The notes under the pieces: generated by a model | The model's input: the letters and a program-made list of their open reading frames with translations, nothing else | What the model was told of the DNA's origin: nothing | Databases searched by the model: none | Part shown: piece by piece, positions 34,072 through 41,997 of the stretch | Position numbering within the stretch: the first letter of the stretch is position 1 | How the letters are laid out: each line of letters begins with the position of its first letter | Assembly (NCBI RefSeq): GCF_040712085.1 | Contig: NZ_JBFCVK010000007.1 | Location: forward strand, 124,001 to 188,000 | Origin: Aquibaculum sediminis | GTDB taxonomy: Bacteria; Pseudomonadota; Alphaproteobacteria; Kiloniellales; DSM-21159 | Direction: 5' to 3' | DNA: 64,000 nt | Program-made: the position numbers and the translations under genes

Positions 34072-35778
34072 ATGACCGGCTATCAGGAGACACTGGCCCG
34101 CCGCATCGACCAGGCGCGCGGCGCCACCGCGGCCGATCTGGTGATCAAGGGCGGGCGCTATCTGGACGTGGCGCGCGGGGTGCTGGAGTCCGGTGACGTG
34201 GCAGTCTGCGGCGACACCATCGTCGGCGTCGGGCCCGACTACCGCGGCACCCGCGAGATCGACGCGCGCGGCCGGATCGTGGTGCCCGGCTTCATCGACA
34301 CCCACGTCCACGTCGAAAGCTCGATGGTGACGCCGGTGGAGTTCGGCCGCTGTGTGCTGCCGCGCGGGACTACGACGGCGATCTGCGACCCGCACGAGAT
34401 CAGCAACGTTTTGGGCGCGGAAGGGCTGGAGTACTTCCTGCAGGTCTCGGGCCGCATCCCCCTCGACCTTTTCGTGCAGCTTTCGAGCTGCGTGCCGGCA
34501 ACGCACCTGGAGACCAGCGGCGCGGCCCTGTCGGCGCAGGAGCTGGCGCACTGGCGCGACCATCCGCGCAGCCTGGGCCTGGCCGAGATGATGAACTTCC
34601 CCGGCCTGCTGGCGAAGGACCCGGGCGTGCTGGACAAGCTGGCCGCCTTCGAGGGACGGCACATCGACGGCCACGCCCCCATGGTCGGCGGGCGCGACCT
34701 CTGCGCCTATGCCGCCTGCGGCATCCGCAACTGCCACGAAAGCAGCAGTTTGGCCGAGGCCGAGGAGAAGCTGTCGCGCGGGCTGCAGGTGCTGCTGCGC
34801 GAAGGCAGCGTCGCCAAAAACCTCGACACCCTGATCCCGCTCCTGACCGAGCGCACCTGGCCCTTCCTCGCCTTTTGCACCGACGACCGCAACCCGTTGG
34901 ACATCGAGCGCGAGGGTCACCTGGACTACCTCATCCGCCGCGCCATTGCCCTGGGCGCACCGGCGCTCGACGTCTACCGCTGTGTCTCCTGGGCCGCGGC
35001 GCGCCACTTCGGGCTGGCCGACCGCGGCATGGTGGCGCCGGGCCAGCGCGCCGACCTGGTGCTGCTGGACGACCTGGAGACCTGCGCGGTCAGCCAGGTG
35101 GTCGCCGCCGGCCGCCCGGTGGACGAGGCCCTGCTGGCCCAGGACCCGGGCATCGCGCCCGTGGGCTACAACTCCATGAAGCTCGCGCCCGTGACCGCCG
35201 AAGCCTTTGACGTGCCCGTCGGCCTGCCGCAGCCGGTCATCGGCATCATTCCCCATTCGCTCGTGACTGAGCGGCTGGAGTTGTCGCTGCCGGAGCGCGG
35301 CGGCCTGCGCCTGCCCGATGTCGAGCAGGACGTGCTGCGCGTCGCCGTGGTGGAGCGCCACCGCTACAGCGGCAACATCGGCCGCGGCTTCGTGAAGGGC
35401 TTCGGCTTCCGCGAGGGCGCGCTGGCCGCCAGCGTCGGCCACGACAGTCACAACGTCACCGTGATCGGCGCCGCCACGAGCGACATGGCCGTGGCGGTCA
35501 ACCGCCTGATCGAACTGGGCGGCGGCTTCGTCGCCGTGCGCGACGGAAAGGTGCTGGCCGAGCTGCCGCTTCCGGTGGCCGGCCTCATGTCCGACCGCCC
35601 CTTCGCCGAGGTGGCCGCAGCACTGAAGCCGCTGCAGGCGGCGACGCAGGCCATCGGCTGCCCCCTGCCCGACCCCTTCATCCAGATGGCCTTCCTGGCG
35701 CTGCCGGTCATCCCGCACCTCAAGATCACCGACCGCGGCCTGGTCGACGTCGACCGCTTCGAACTGATCGCAGCCTGA
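34072..35778 (+). CDS. ade: Adenine deaminase
   Basis: 568 aa, full length. The amidohydrolase TIM barrel carries the metal motif in VVPGFIDTHVHVESSM, then PRGTTTAICDPHEISNVLG, EMMNFPGLL, DGHAPMVGG and FCTDDRNP. The C-terminal adenine-deaminase domain includes GFGFREGALAASVGHDSHNV and GLMSDRPFAEV. It converts adenine to hypoxanthine and ammonia for purine salvage and is cytoplasmic. An alpha/beta hydrolase gene follows 27 bases downstream. Confidence 0.93.
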   Translation: MTGYQETLARRIDQARGATAADLVIKGGRYLDVARGVLESGDVAVCGDTIVGVGPDYRGTREIDARGRIVVPGFIDTHVHVESSMVTPVEFGRCVLPRGTTTAICDPHEISNVLGAEGLEYFLQVSGRIPLDLFVQLSSCVPATHLETSGAALSAQELAHWRDHPRSLGLAEMMNFPGLLAKDPGVLDKLAAFEGRHIDGHAPMVGGRDLCAYAACGIRNCHESSSLAEAEEKLSRGLQVLLREGSVAKNLDTLIPLLTERTWPFLAFCTDDRNPLDIEREGHLDYLIRRAIALGAPALDVYRCVSWAAARHFGLADRGMVAPGQRADLVLLDDLETCAVSQVVAAGRPVDEALLAQDPGIAPVGYNSMKLAPVTAEAFDVPVGLPQPVIGIIPHSLVTERLELSLPERGGLRLPDVEQDVLRVAVVERHRYSGNIGRGFVKGFGFREGALAASVGHDSHNVTVIGAATSDMAVAVNRLIELGGGFVAVRDGKVLAELPLPVAGLMSDRPFAEVAAALKPLQAATQAIGCPLPDPFIQMAFLALPVIPHLKITDRGLVDVDRFELIAA

Positions 35779-35805
35779 CCCGCCTTATCGAGACGAGTGC
35801 CCCGC

Positions 35806-36591
35806 ATGAGCGACCAAGCCAGCACCTCGGCCAGCTTCATTGAGCCAGAGTACCTCGACCGGGGCGACGGCCATCGCCTCGCCTACCGCCGCACCGCCGG
35901 GACCGGCACCGGCATCGTCTTCCTCGGCGGCTTCAAGTCGGACATGACCGGCTCCAAGGCCCTGGCGCTGGAGGACTGGGCCAAGGCCCGCGGCCGCGCC
36001 TTCCTGCGCTTCGACTACCTGGGCCACGGGGAATCCTCCGGCGACTTCGAGGATGGGACCATCGGCCGCTGGGCCGCCGACGCCATCGCCGCGCTCGACG
36101 CCCTGACCGAGGGGCCGCAGATCCTCGTCGGCTCCTCCATGGGCGGCTGGATCATGCTGCTGGCGGCGCTGGCCCGGCCGGAGCGCGTGGCGGCCCTGGT
36201 CGGCATCGCCTCCGCCCCCGACTTCACCGAAGACCTGATGTGGGCCGAGTTCTCGGAAGAACAGCGCGAACAGCTCTTGCGCGACGGCCGCCTGCCCCTG
36301 CCCTCGCCCTACGCCGAGGAGCCGACGGTGGTGACCCGCCGCCTGGTCGAGGAGGGCCGCGACCACCTGCTGCTGCGCAATGCCATCCCCCTCACCTGCC
36401 CCTTACGCACCCTCCAGGGCCGCCGCGACCTTGACGTCCCCTGGCCCCACGCCCTGCGCCTGGAAGAGGCCTACGCCGGCGAGGACGTGAAAACGGTCCT
36501 CATCAAGGACGGTGACCACCGGCTATCGCGGGAGGAGGATTTAAGGGTGCTGCGGGCGGTGTTGGAGGGGTTGGTGGCCGGCCTGGGCTGA
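35806..36591 (+). CDS. Alpha/beta hydrolase (ABHD10-like)
   Basis: About 261 aa; the ATG at 35806 is preferred over a GTG three codons earlier. Oxyanion strand VFLGGFKSDMTGSKA, FDYLGHGESSG, nucleophile elbow GSSMGGW, acid in GRRDLDVPW and base in KDGDHRLS form a complete triad. The sequence resembles the ABHD10/palmitoyl-protein thioesterase-like branch common in alphaproteobacteria. Likely a cytoplasmic (thio)esterase. Possibly co-transcribed with ade. Confidence 0.83.
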   Translation: MSDQASTSASFIEPEYLDRGDGHRLAYRRTAGTGTGIVFLGGFKSDMTGSKALALEDWAKARGRAFLRFDYLGHGESSGDFEDGTIGRWAADAIAALDALTEGPQILVGSSMGGWIMLLAALARPERVAALVGIASAPDFTEDLMWAEFSEEQREQLLRDGRLPLPSPYAEEPTVVTRRLVEEGRDHLLLRNAIPLTCPLRTLQGRRDLDVPWPHALRLEEAYAGEDVKTVLIKDGDHRLSREEDLRVLRAVLEGLVAGLG

Positions 36592-36618
36592 AAATTCTTA
36601 CCCGCGATAATAGAACAT

Positions 36619-37539
36619 CTAGGAAAACCCCTGTAAAACTATCCGCAACGGTATTCCACTGCTATTCCTCACCACAATAGGTGAATCATCCCTCCTTAAT
36701 TGTGAAGCTCTGAGTGCTTTTTCGTATGATGAATGGCGCTTAACAGCTTTTCCGGTCGACCTTTTCCTTTCTATCCACGCCCCATCAAATGTTTTGTCAA
36801 CAAAACGAACCTTAATTGGCGGATTCTTTGCCTCTTCTCTTAATTTTTTCGCAGTATGCGATTTGATATATATTTTCTTTAGTGAATGCAGCAATAATGC
36901 GACAGACAACGCTATTAAGGCAGATACGGTGAGATTTGTTTCTAAATCCGTGGTTGTGACGTTTCCCGTTGGGTTGTGTGCTGAACTATGCCTTGTTCGA
37001 GCTAAATTTTCAAAATCATCGCCCAAATCTGTCCTATGCGCCCCTAATTCTCCAGTGATTGCTGTGAGCTTGGACCAAGGCGTATGCACTCCCAACGCCT
37101 TCAGTGCCGATGCAATGTCGTCTTTGCTAATGTTTGAGCCTTTTGGACTAAATCCATGAGCGTTAAATCTTGCAGGAAGGGTCATAGCGTTCGGCAAAAA
37201 AGATATTTCGCTCTCAAAAAATGAAAGACGATCTGCTTTTGGCATAAAACTCATTCTATTTAGAATTCCTTCTGTCGCATAAATCGTCACAAATTTTCTA
37301 AAATCTTCACTCATATCAGCATACGCAATTTTTGTTTTTGAAGCGTCCTCCATGAACGCATGAAACGCCCCTTGTAAATACTTTTCTAATAAGGCAAAAG
37401 ATGATACAGATAGTCCGTGCCGCAGAATTCGAGCACTTGTATTATGCTTCGACGAACCCAATGACGCGTCAACCAGAATCTCCTCTGCTGTAACGCCTTT
37501 TATAGATTCAAGGATATCAAAGAACTCCGCGTTCATCAT
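36619..37539 (-). CDS. HEPN-domain (RiboL-PSP-HEPN-like) protein, putative RNase effector
   Basis: 306 aa. Residues ~40-235 form a helical bundle opening with the HEPN-type element LRHGLSVSSFALLEKYLQGAFHAF and carrying LARTRHSSAHNPTG, which fits the HEPN active-site motif RxxxxH. A hydrophobic helix (LIALSVALLLHSLKKIYI) follows. The C-terminal ~80 residues are basic (KVRFVDKTFDGAWIERKRSTGKAVKRHSSYEKALRA) and may bind nucleic acid. The gene starts on the TAATG overlap with the DUF262 gene, so the two are coupled. The strongly AT-rich composition contrasts with both flanks and indicates recent transfer. RNase activity and a defence role are inferred. Confidence 0.65.
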   Translation of the reverse strand: MMNAEFFDILESIKGVTAEEILVDASLGSSKHNTSARILRHGLSVSSFALLEKYLQGAFHAFMEDASKTKIAYADMSEDFRKFVTIYATEGILNRMSFMPKADRLSFFESEISFLPNAMTLPARFNAHGFSPKGSNISKDDIASALKALGVHTPWSKLTAITGELGAHRTDLGDDFENLARTRHSSAHNPTGNVTTTDLETNLTVSALIALSVALLLHSLKKIYIKSHTAKKLREEAKNPPIKVRFVDKTFDGAWIERKRSTGKAVKRHSSYEKALRASQLRRDDSPIVVRNSSGIPLRIVLQGFS

Positions 37540-38612
37540 TAATTAACTTCACTCAGAAGCGTTTCGTATGTTTTTGTAACTCTATACCTAATGCGCGCAG
37601 GCGTATTAGTGCCCGTGCGAACAGATTTATCAAACTCTTTATCACTAAAAAGCTGTCTCGTTTTCTCGACGATATGCTTACGCCTTGAGCATACAGATAT
37701 AAACTCTTTTTCTTCTAATCTCCATGATGCTAGCATTTGCGCATCGTATAGGCCGGCAAGAAGTTGGTCTCTCCATCCCAAGCCATCAGGTCTTTGAAAC
37801 GCCCTCTCGCCCCAAATTTCTTCAACGCGTGCGATCGCAATATTAAAACTATTAGAGATATTGAATGCACTTTTTTTATCAGTATTTTCATGCTTCAACA
37901 TAAAAGTATCCATCTGTCGGATTAGACTTCCTCGGAAATGAGCTAGATCAACTGACAGAGCCAAAAATCTCAATACAAACTCCGCATCCTGCATTTGGCG
38001 GTATGATTGCGACTTTTCGGACGTAATTTTTAACTGCTTACGTAGAAACGTATTCTTTGCACATTCATATATGGCATCATTCATCGCACCGCGAAAAGCA
38101 ACATTTCTAATTTCTTGTTGATTAAGGCTTTCTCCACCTCTATTTAACCTAAGAAACACCTCGTACTTAAGATGTTCATTGGTTTGCTTAAGAAGTGTCA
38201 CCACCCTCAGAAAAGGCCTGAGCCGCAGTGCATTATAAATTTCTGATGGCATATCATTAAAATACTTACCCTCGGCTTGAACTAGGCTTTCAAGTCCCCG
38301 TAGCGCAATTCTTCCGCTCATAAAATCCGCTATAGCTTTTAGTCGTTGCTTTCCATCAATTGCAGTATACTTCCCATCATCTTCTTCAGATAGGTATATT
38401 GGCGGAACTGGAACATTTAGTAGGAAACTCTCTATAAGTGCTGATTGATCTTCCTGTTTCCATCGCTCGCGCCTCTGAAAGCCTGGCGACAGGTCAATAG
38501 AACCCTCTTCGACCATATTTGCCAACGTCCCCAGTGGCAGATCTGCAGTTTGTATAACTAGCTTAGATTGCGCTCTGTTAAAATTTTCCGCTAGCGATGC
38601 ACTTTCCTTCAT
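37539..38612 (-). CDS. DUF262-domain protein (GmrS/ParB-like NTPase/nuclease fold)
   Basis: 357 aa. The N-terminal DUF262 domain is clear: LGTLANMVEEGSIDLSPGFQRRERWKQEDQSALIESFLLNVPVPPIYLSE, then the signature YTAIDGKQRLKAI, and FLRLNRGGESLNQQEIRNVAF. The DGKQR motif corresponds to the (D)GQQR motif of GmrSD and other DUF262 restriction factors. No DUF1524 HNH nuclease domain follows, unlike GmrD fusions, so nuclease action may come from the HEPN partner encoded next with one-base overlap. It is AT-rich like its partner. Predicted role: sensor/NTPase of a two-gene defence module. Confidence 0.75.
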   Translation of the reverse strand: MKESASLAENFNRAQSKLVIQTADLPLGTLANMVEEGSIDLSPGFQRRERWKQEDQSALIESFLLNVPVPPIYLSEEDDGKYTAIDGKQRLKAIADFMSGRIALRGLESLVQAEGKYFNDMPSEIYNALRLRPFLRVVTLLKQTNEHLKYEVFLRLNRGGESLNQQEIRNVAFRGAMNDAIYECAKNTFLRKQLKITSEKSQSYRQMQDAEFVLRFLALSVDLAHFRGSLIRQMDTFMLKHENTDKKSAFNISNSFNIAIARVEEIWGERAFQRPDGLGWRDQLLAGLYDAQMLASWRLEEKEFISVCSRRKHIVEKTRQLFSDKEFDKSVRTGTNTPARIRYRVTKTYETLLSEVN

Positions 38613-38987
38613 TGCGTTCTCCGCTTTTCATGGCCAAGGGTAATTTGTTACTTTATGCAACGTGATGTGCAAACACTTAGATGCATTGCTAAATCTCTAC
38701 TGCTTTTATGAGCATCGACTATAAAATCGGGCCTACAACCAATGTATTTACCTAGTGAACTCAAAGGGTGTCGCGAGTGCTTTACGCTACCGGGGATCGG
38801 CGCGCGGGCGCAACCATAAAGTGCCAGGAATCTTGTCTGCTACGCTTTAGTTCCCGAACTCCTTCACTTAAATCAGCTACCCGTCATCCCGGCGTTGGGG
38901 AGGGAGTAGAGCCACGAGCAAGCCGTTGTTCAAAGCAGCTCGAACAAGCGCTTCTACGCCATCCACCAACGCCCGGGAGGCCCACTC
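38613..38987. other. Low-GC intergenic region upstream of the DUF262-HEPN pair
   Basis: About 375 bases. The first ~170 share the AT-rich character of the module and must carry its promoter (reading leftwards), but no box could be assigned with confidence. From about 38790 the composition returns to that of the host genome. No gene was found. Confidence 0.45.
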
Positions 38988-39434
38988 CTAATCAGGGCAC
39001 CCCGGCCCTTCCTGCCGTCGGCTGCTCAATGAGAAGCCGCGTTCGATGTCCTGCTGCACGGCGGCGTATTCATCCATGGTGAGCATCACACCGGCGATGG
39101 GCAGGGGATAGGGCCACATGAGGGAGAGCAGCAGGTCGTGGCGCAGGATGCCCTCCCCAACCTCACCGTTGCCTTCGCTGACCGACTTGTTCCAGCCGTT
39201 CAGGCCGCTCAGGTCCAGGCGGAAGCCCTCGATGCCTTCTTCGTAGCGACCGATGGGGTCGGGCGCGCAGGCCCAGTCGGTGGGATTGTGGCGCAGGGAC
39301 AGGGTGTGGGCGATCTCGTGCAGCAGAGCCTGCGCCAGGGTGTCGTCGGTGACGCTGTCGTGGACGAAGCCGGAGGGCGGGTTTACCCCATTGGCCCCAG
39401 CGGTGCGCGGCTTGCACTCCCGCGCACCCAGCAC
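38988..39434 (-). pseudogene. Truncated metzincin, relative of the protease at 9216-11510
   Basis: 148 codons reading QALLHEIAHTLSLRHNPTD (zinc motif HExxHxxxxxH), EEGIEGFRLDLSGLNGWNKSVSEGNGE and LLSLMWPYPLPIAGVMLTMDEYAAVQ. These match, in the same order, the C-terminal blocks of the 764-aa exported protease (HEIGHYHGLKH, IEGFRIAADGMTGQNKSYSEGN, PLMWPSPLSSERVWINESEY). The ~600 residues that should precede them, including the signal peptide, are missing: the frame begins 17 bases from the adjacent hydrolase gene. It is best read as a remnant, though a short expressed protein cannot be excluded. Confidence 0.7.
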
Positions 39435-39450
39435 CGTTCAACCCACCGCA

Positions 39451-40269
39451 TCACTGGCCCATGATCTGGTCCAACACCGCCGCCACAATCGCCTCCGGCC
39501 GGTCCTCCTGCACCAGATGGCCGGCGCCGGGCACAGGCACGCAGGGGCGGTCGGAGATCAGTGCCGCCAGGGCCTCGCCCTGCGTGTAGGGGATCCACTG
39601 GTCCTCCTCGCCCCAAAGCACGGTAACGGGACAGTCGAGGGGGCCGTAGAGGCCCTGCACCTCGTCGGTAAACTTCTGGTCCATCTGCGCGATCTGGCGA
39701 TAGAAGGCCGGCTGTCCCACGGAGCCGAGCCAGGGGGCGCTGTAAACCTTGAGCGCCTCGGCGGAGAGCGGTTGGTGGGCCGCGGTCTGGAGATAGGCGG
39801 CGAGCAGCGCGCGGTGCATATAGTCGGGCATGCCGGCAAAGGCGGCCTCGTGTTGGCGCACATGCTGGACGAAGGGCGAGCCCCAGGGCGCCAGCGCCAC
39901 GGCGTCGAAGATGGTGAGCGAAGCATAGCGCAGGCCGTCGAGGTACCAGGCCCTGAGCGCCGTGGCGCCACCGAAATCGTGCGCCAACACGTCGGGTCGC
40001 TCCAGCCCCCACTCCCGGAAAAGCCCGACCAGCACCCGGTTCTGCACGCCGAGCGACACGTCCTGGCCCTCGCGCATCTCGGACTGCCCATAGCCGACTA
40101 GGTCGAAGTAGTAGATGCTGCGGCGCCCCGCGGGCTGCGGAACGATCCGCCGCCAGACCTGGGAGGAGAAGGGCGTGCCGTGGATGGCGACCAGCGGCGG
40201 CCCCTCGCCCAGCTTCCCCCAGCGCACAGCGTTGCCCTCGACGGTCATGACGTTCGGTAGATCCAGCAT
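39451..40269 (-). CDS. Alpha/beta hydrolase (haloalkane dehalogenase/epoxide hydrolase-like)
   Basis: About 272 aa from the ATG at 40269 (an ATG four codons earlier is possible). Oxyanion HGTPFSSQVWRRI, DLVGYGQSE, nucleophile elbow AHDFGGATAL with Asp as nucleophile, and a late acid/His pair (GEEDQWIP, GAGHLVQEDRPE). The Asp nucleophile points to dehalogenase- or epoxide hydrolase-type chemistry rather than an esterase. It is transcribed away from an ArsR-type regulator gene with only ~36 bases between the starts, so it is likely that regulator's target. Confidence 0.8.
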   Translation of the reverse strand: MLDLPNVMTVEGNAVRWGKLGEGPPLVAIHGTPFSSQVWRRIVPQPAGRRSIYYFDLVGYGQSEMREGQDVSLGVQNRVLVGLFREWGLERPDVLAHDFGGATALRAWYLDGLRYASLTIFDAVALAPWGSPFVQHVRQHEAAFAGMPDYMHRALLAAYLQTAAHQPLSAEALKVYSAPWLGSVGQPAFYRQIAQMDQKFTDEVQGLYGPLDCPVTVLWGEEDQWIPYTQGEALAALISDRPCVPVPGAGHLVQEDRPEAIVAAVLDQIMGQ

Positions 40270-40281
40270 GGCGCATCTCAT

Positions 40282-40305
40282 ATTGTTATTTCGCTAAGTG
40301 ACTAT
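40282..40305. promoter_or_regulatory. AT-rich spacer between hydrolase and ArsR-type gene
   Basis: The short gap TATTGTTATTTCGCTAAGTG(ACTA) is clearly richer in A/T than its flanks and must contain overlapping promoters and probably the regulator's binding site. The TTTCGCTAA element looks like one half-site of an ArsR operator; a full palindrome is not evident. Confidence 0.3.
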
Positions 40306-40632
40306 ATGATTGTCGGCATGGACAGGGCAATACAGATGAAGGCCATGGCCAGCGAAGTGCGGATGGCAATCCTGCGCCTGCTGGCGGAGCCGGAACGGCA
40401 CTTCGGGCAGCAGTGGTCGGCGGACGCAGTGGCGTTCGGCGTCTGCATGAGCCTGATCGCCGAGGCCCTGGGCATCGCCCAGCCCACGGCCAGCCGGCAC
40501 CTGGACATCCTGAAGCAGGCCGGTTTCATCACCGTGCGCCGGCAGGGCAAGTGGTCCTACTGCCAACGCGACGAGGCGGCGATCCGCGACTATCTGGCCT
40601 GGCTGGAAAGGGAACTTACCGCCGCAAGCTAG
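40306..40632 (+). CDS. ArsR-family transcriptional regulator
   Basis: 108 aa with a winged helix-turn-helix: MKAMASEVRMAILRLLAEPERHF, recognition region SLIAEALGIAQPTASRHLDILKQAGFITVRRQGKWSYCQRDE. No metal-binding ELCVCDL-type cysteine box is seen, so it probably senses a small organic molecule or redox state. A leading MIVGM offers two ATG starts. It is divergent from the hydrolase gene; its stop overlaps the convergent SDR gene by four bases. Confidence 0.85.
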   Translation: MIVGMDRAIQMKAMASEVRMAILRLLAEPERHFGQQWSADAVAFGVCMSLIAEALGIAQPTASRHLDILKQAGFITVRRQGKWSYCQRDEAAIRDYLAWLERELTAAS

Positions 40633-41510
40633 AGCGCGCGCAGCAGCGCCTGCAGCCCTTCGCGGTAGGTGGGATAGGCCAGCGTCACCCCCAGCACGTC
40701 CTTAATGCGGCGGTTGGAGACGCGGCGGCACTCGGCGTAGAAGCTGCGGGCCATGGGGCTGAGTTCGGCGCTCTCGAAGGCTTCGACCGGCGGAGGCGGC
40801 CGTTGTAGCAGTTCCGCTGCGTATGCCACCACCTCGGCGGTGCTGGCAGGGAGGTCGTCGGCCAGGTTGAAGATCCCGCCCTTCTCCGGCTGCGCCATCG
40901 CAGCGGCCAGGACAGTCACCAGGTCGTCGACATGGATGCGGCTGAAGACCTGGCCCGGTTTGACAATGCGCCGCGCCGTTCCGGCCTGCAGCGCCTCCAG
41001 GGCGTTACGTCCAGGGCCGTAGATGCCGGCGATGCGAAAGACAGCGCAGGTGGCACCCAATTCCTGTGCCAGAGCCTCCCACCCCGCTTCCGCCCCGATG
41101 CGGTGACTCGCACGGGCGCTGCCCGGCGCCGGCGGCGCGGTCTCATCGACCCAGGAACCCTGGCGATCGCCATAGACCCCGGTGGTGGAGAGATAACCCA
41201 ACCAGCGCGTGCCGCCGTCTCGGTCCAACGTCCGGTGCAGCAGCGGCAGGACCATGTCGCTGCCCTCCTGCGGCGGGATGGAGGAAAGGATGCAGGCGGC
41301 CCCCGTGAGCTCCGGCAGCGCCGCCTCGGCGAGTGTGCCGTCCGCGAAGCGATGGGCCTGGATGCCGCGCGCGCGCAGCCGGCGCACGCCCTCCTCACTG
41401 CTCACGGTCCCGGCCACCCGCCAGCCCTGCCCCTGCAGGCGCTCCGCGAGGCGGCTCCCCGTATAGCCGAGGCCGAAGATGAAGGCCGAATGCACCCTGC
41501 TGTCACTCAT
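40629..41510 (-). CDS. NAD(P)-binding epimerase/SDR-type protein (YeeZ-like)
   Basis: 293 aa. The N-terminal Rossmann motif is FIFGLGYTGSRLAERL. Then SSIPPQEGSDMVLPLLHRTL, YLSTTGVYGDRQGSWVDET, FRIAGIYGPGRNALEAL and FSRIHVDDL follow. This is the extended/atypical SDR layout of YeeZ-like proteins, where the catalytic YxxxK is replaced by a degenerate segment (SHRIGAEAGW). The substrate is unknown. Its 3' end overlaps the ArsR-type gene on the other strand. Confidence 0.8.
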   Translation of the reverse strand: MSDSRVHSAFIFGLGYTGSRLAERLQGQGWRVAGTVSSEEGVRRLRARGIQAHRFADGTLAEAALPELTGAACILSSIPPQEGSDMVLPLLHRTLDRDGGTRWLGYLSTTGVYGDRQGSWVDETAPPAPGSARASHRIGAEAGWEALAQELGATCAVFRIAGIYGPGRNALEALQAGTARRIVKPGQVFSRIHVDDLVTVLAAAMAQPEKGGIFNLADDLPASTAEVVAYAAELLQRPPPPVEAFESAELSPMARSFYAECRRVSNRRIKDVLGVTLAYPTYREGLQALLRAL

Positions 41511-41538
41511 GGCCGGTCCGAGATGAAAAAAGTAGCGT

Positions 41539-41985
41539 CTAGCCCTTGCCGTAAAGTTCCTTCGCCCGCCCCTCGAAGGCGCCCACCATGCGGCGGACGG
41601 CCTCGTTGAAGAGCGGCTGCATCACCTTCTGCAGCAGGCGGGAGCGGAACTCGAAATCGACGTAGAAATCCAGCAGGCAGCCCTTTTCGTCGGGCAGGAA
41701 GAGCCAGTGGTTGTTCAGGTACTTGAAGGGGCCGTCGATGTAGCTGACGTCGATGCGCAGATGCTCTTCGGCCTCGTCGTGCAGCACCACGCGGCTGGTG
41801 AAACGCTCGCGCACCATCTTGAAGCCGACCGCCAGATCGGCGGTGACCGTATTGCCTTCGCGCCGGCGGATGCGCGACGCCAGGCACCAGGGCAGGAACT
41901 CGGGATAACGCTCAATGTCGGCCACGAGATCGAAGAGTTCGCGCGGCTGGTACGGCATGCGCCGCTTTTCGGCATGGGTTGGCAT
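41539..41985 (-). CDS. RatA/COQ10-family START-like protein
   Basis: 148 aa. MPYQPRELFDLVADIERYPEFLPWCLASRI, then the beta-rich START-like fold with VGFKMVRERFTSRVVL, ISYIDGPFKYLNNHW and VDFEFRSRLLQKVMQPLF. In E. coli RatA blocks 70S association; in alphaproteobacteria and mitochondria the COQ10 homologue binds ubiquinone and aids respiration. Its position at the end of the pdh-lipA operon, 12 bases after lipA, favours the ubiquinone-linked role. Annotated elsewhere as a type II toxin, but it has no antitoxin here. Confidence 0.88.
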   Translation of the reverse strand: MPTHAEKRRMPYQPRELFDLVADIERYPEFLPWCLASRIRRREGNTVTADLAVGFKMVRERFTSRVVLHDEAEEHLRIDVSYIDGPFKYLNNHWLFLPDEKGCLLDFYVDFEFRSRLLQKVMQPLFNEAVRRMVGAFEGRAKELYGKG

Positions 41986-41997
41986 AGGGGTGTGACT

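Noticed and set aside
34018..35718. Minus-strand open frame opposite adenine deaminase
   Set aside because: Shadow of ade; it has no family signature.
41539..41985. RatA as a true toxin-antitoxin toxin
   Set aside because: It is the last gene of the pdh-lipA operon with no antitoxin; the COQ10-like respiratory role fits better.
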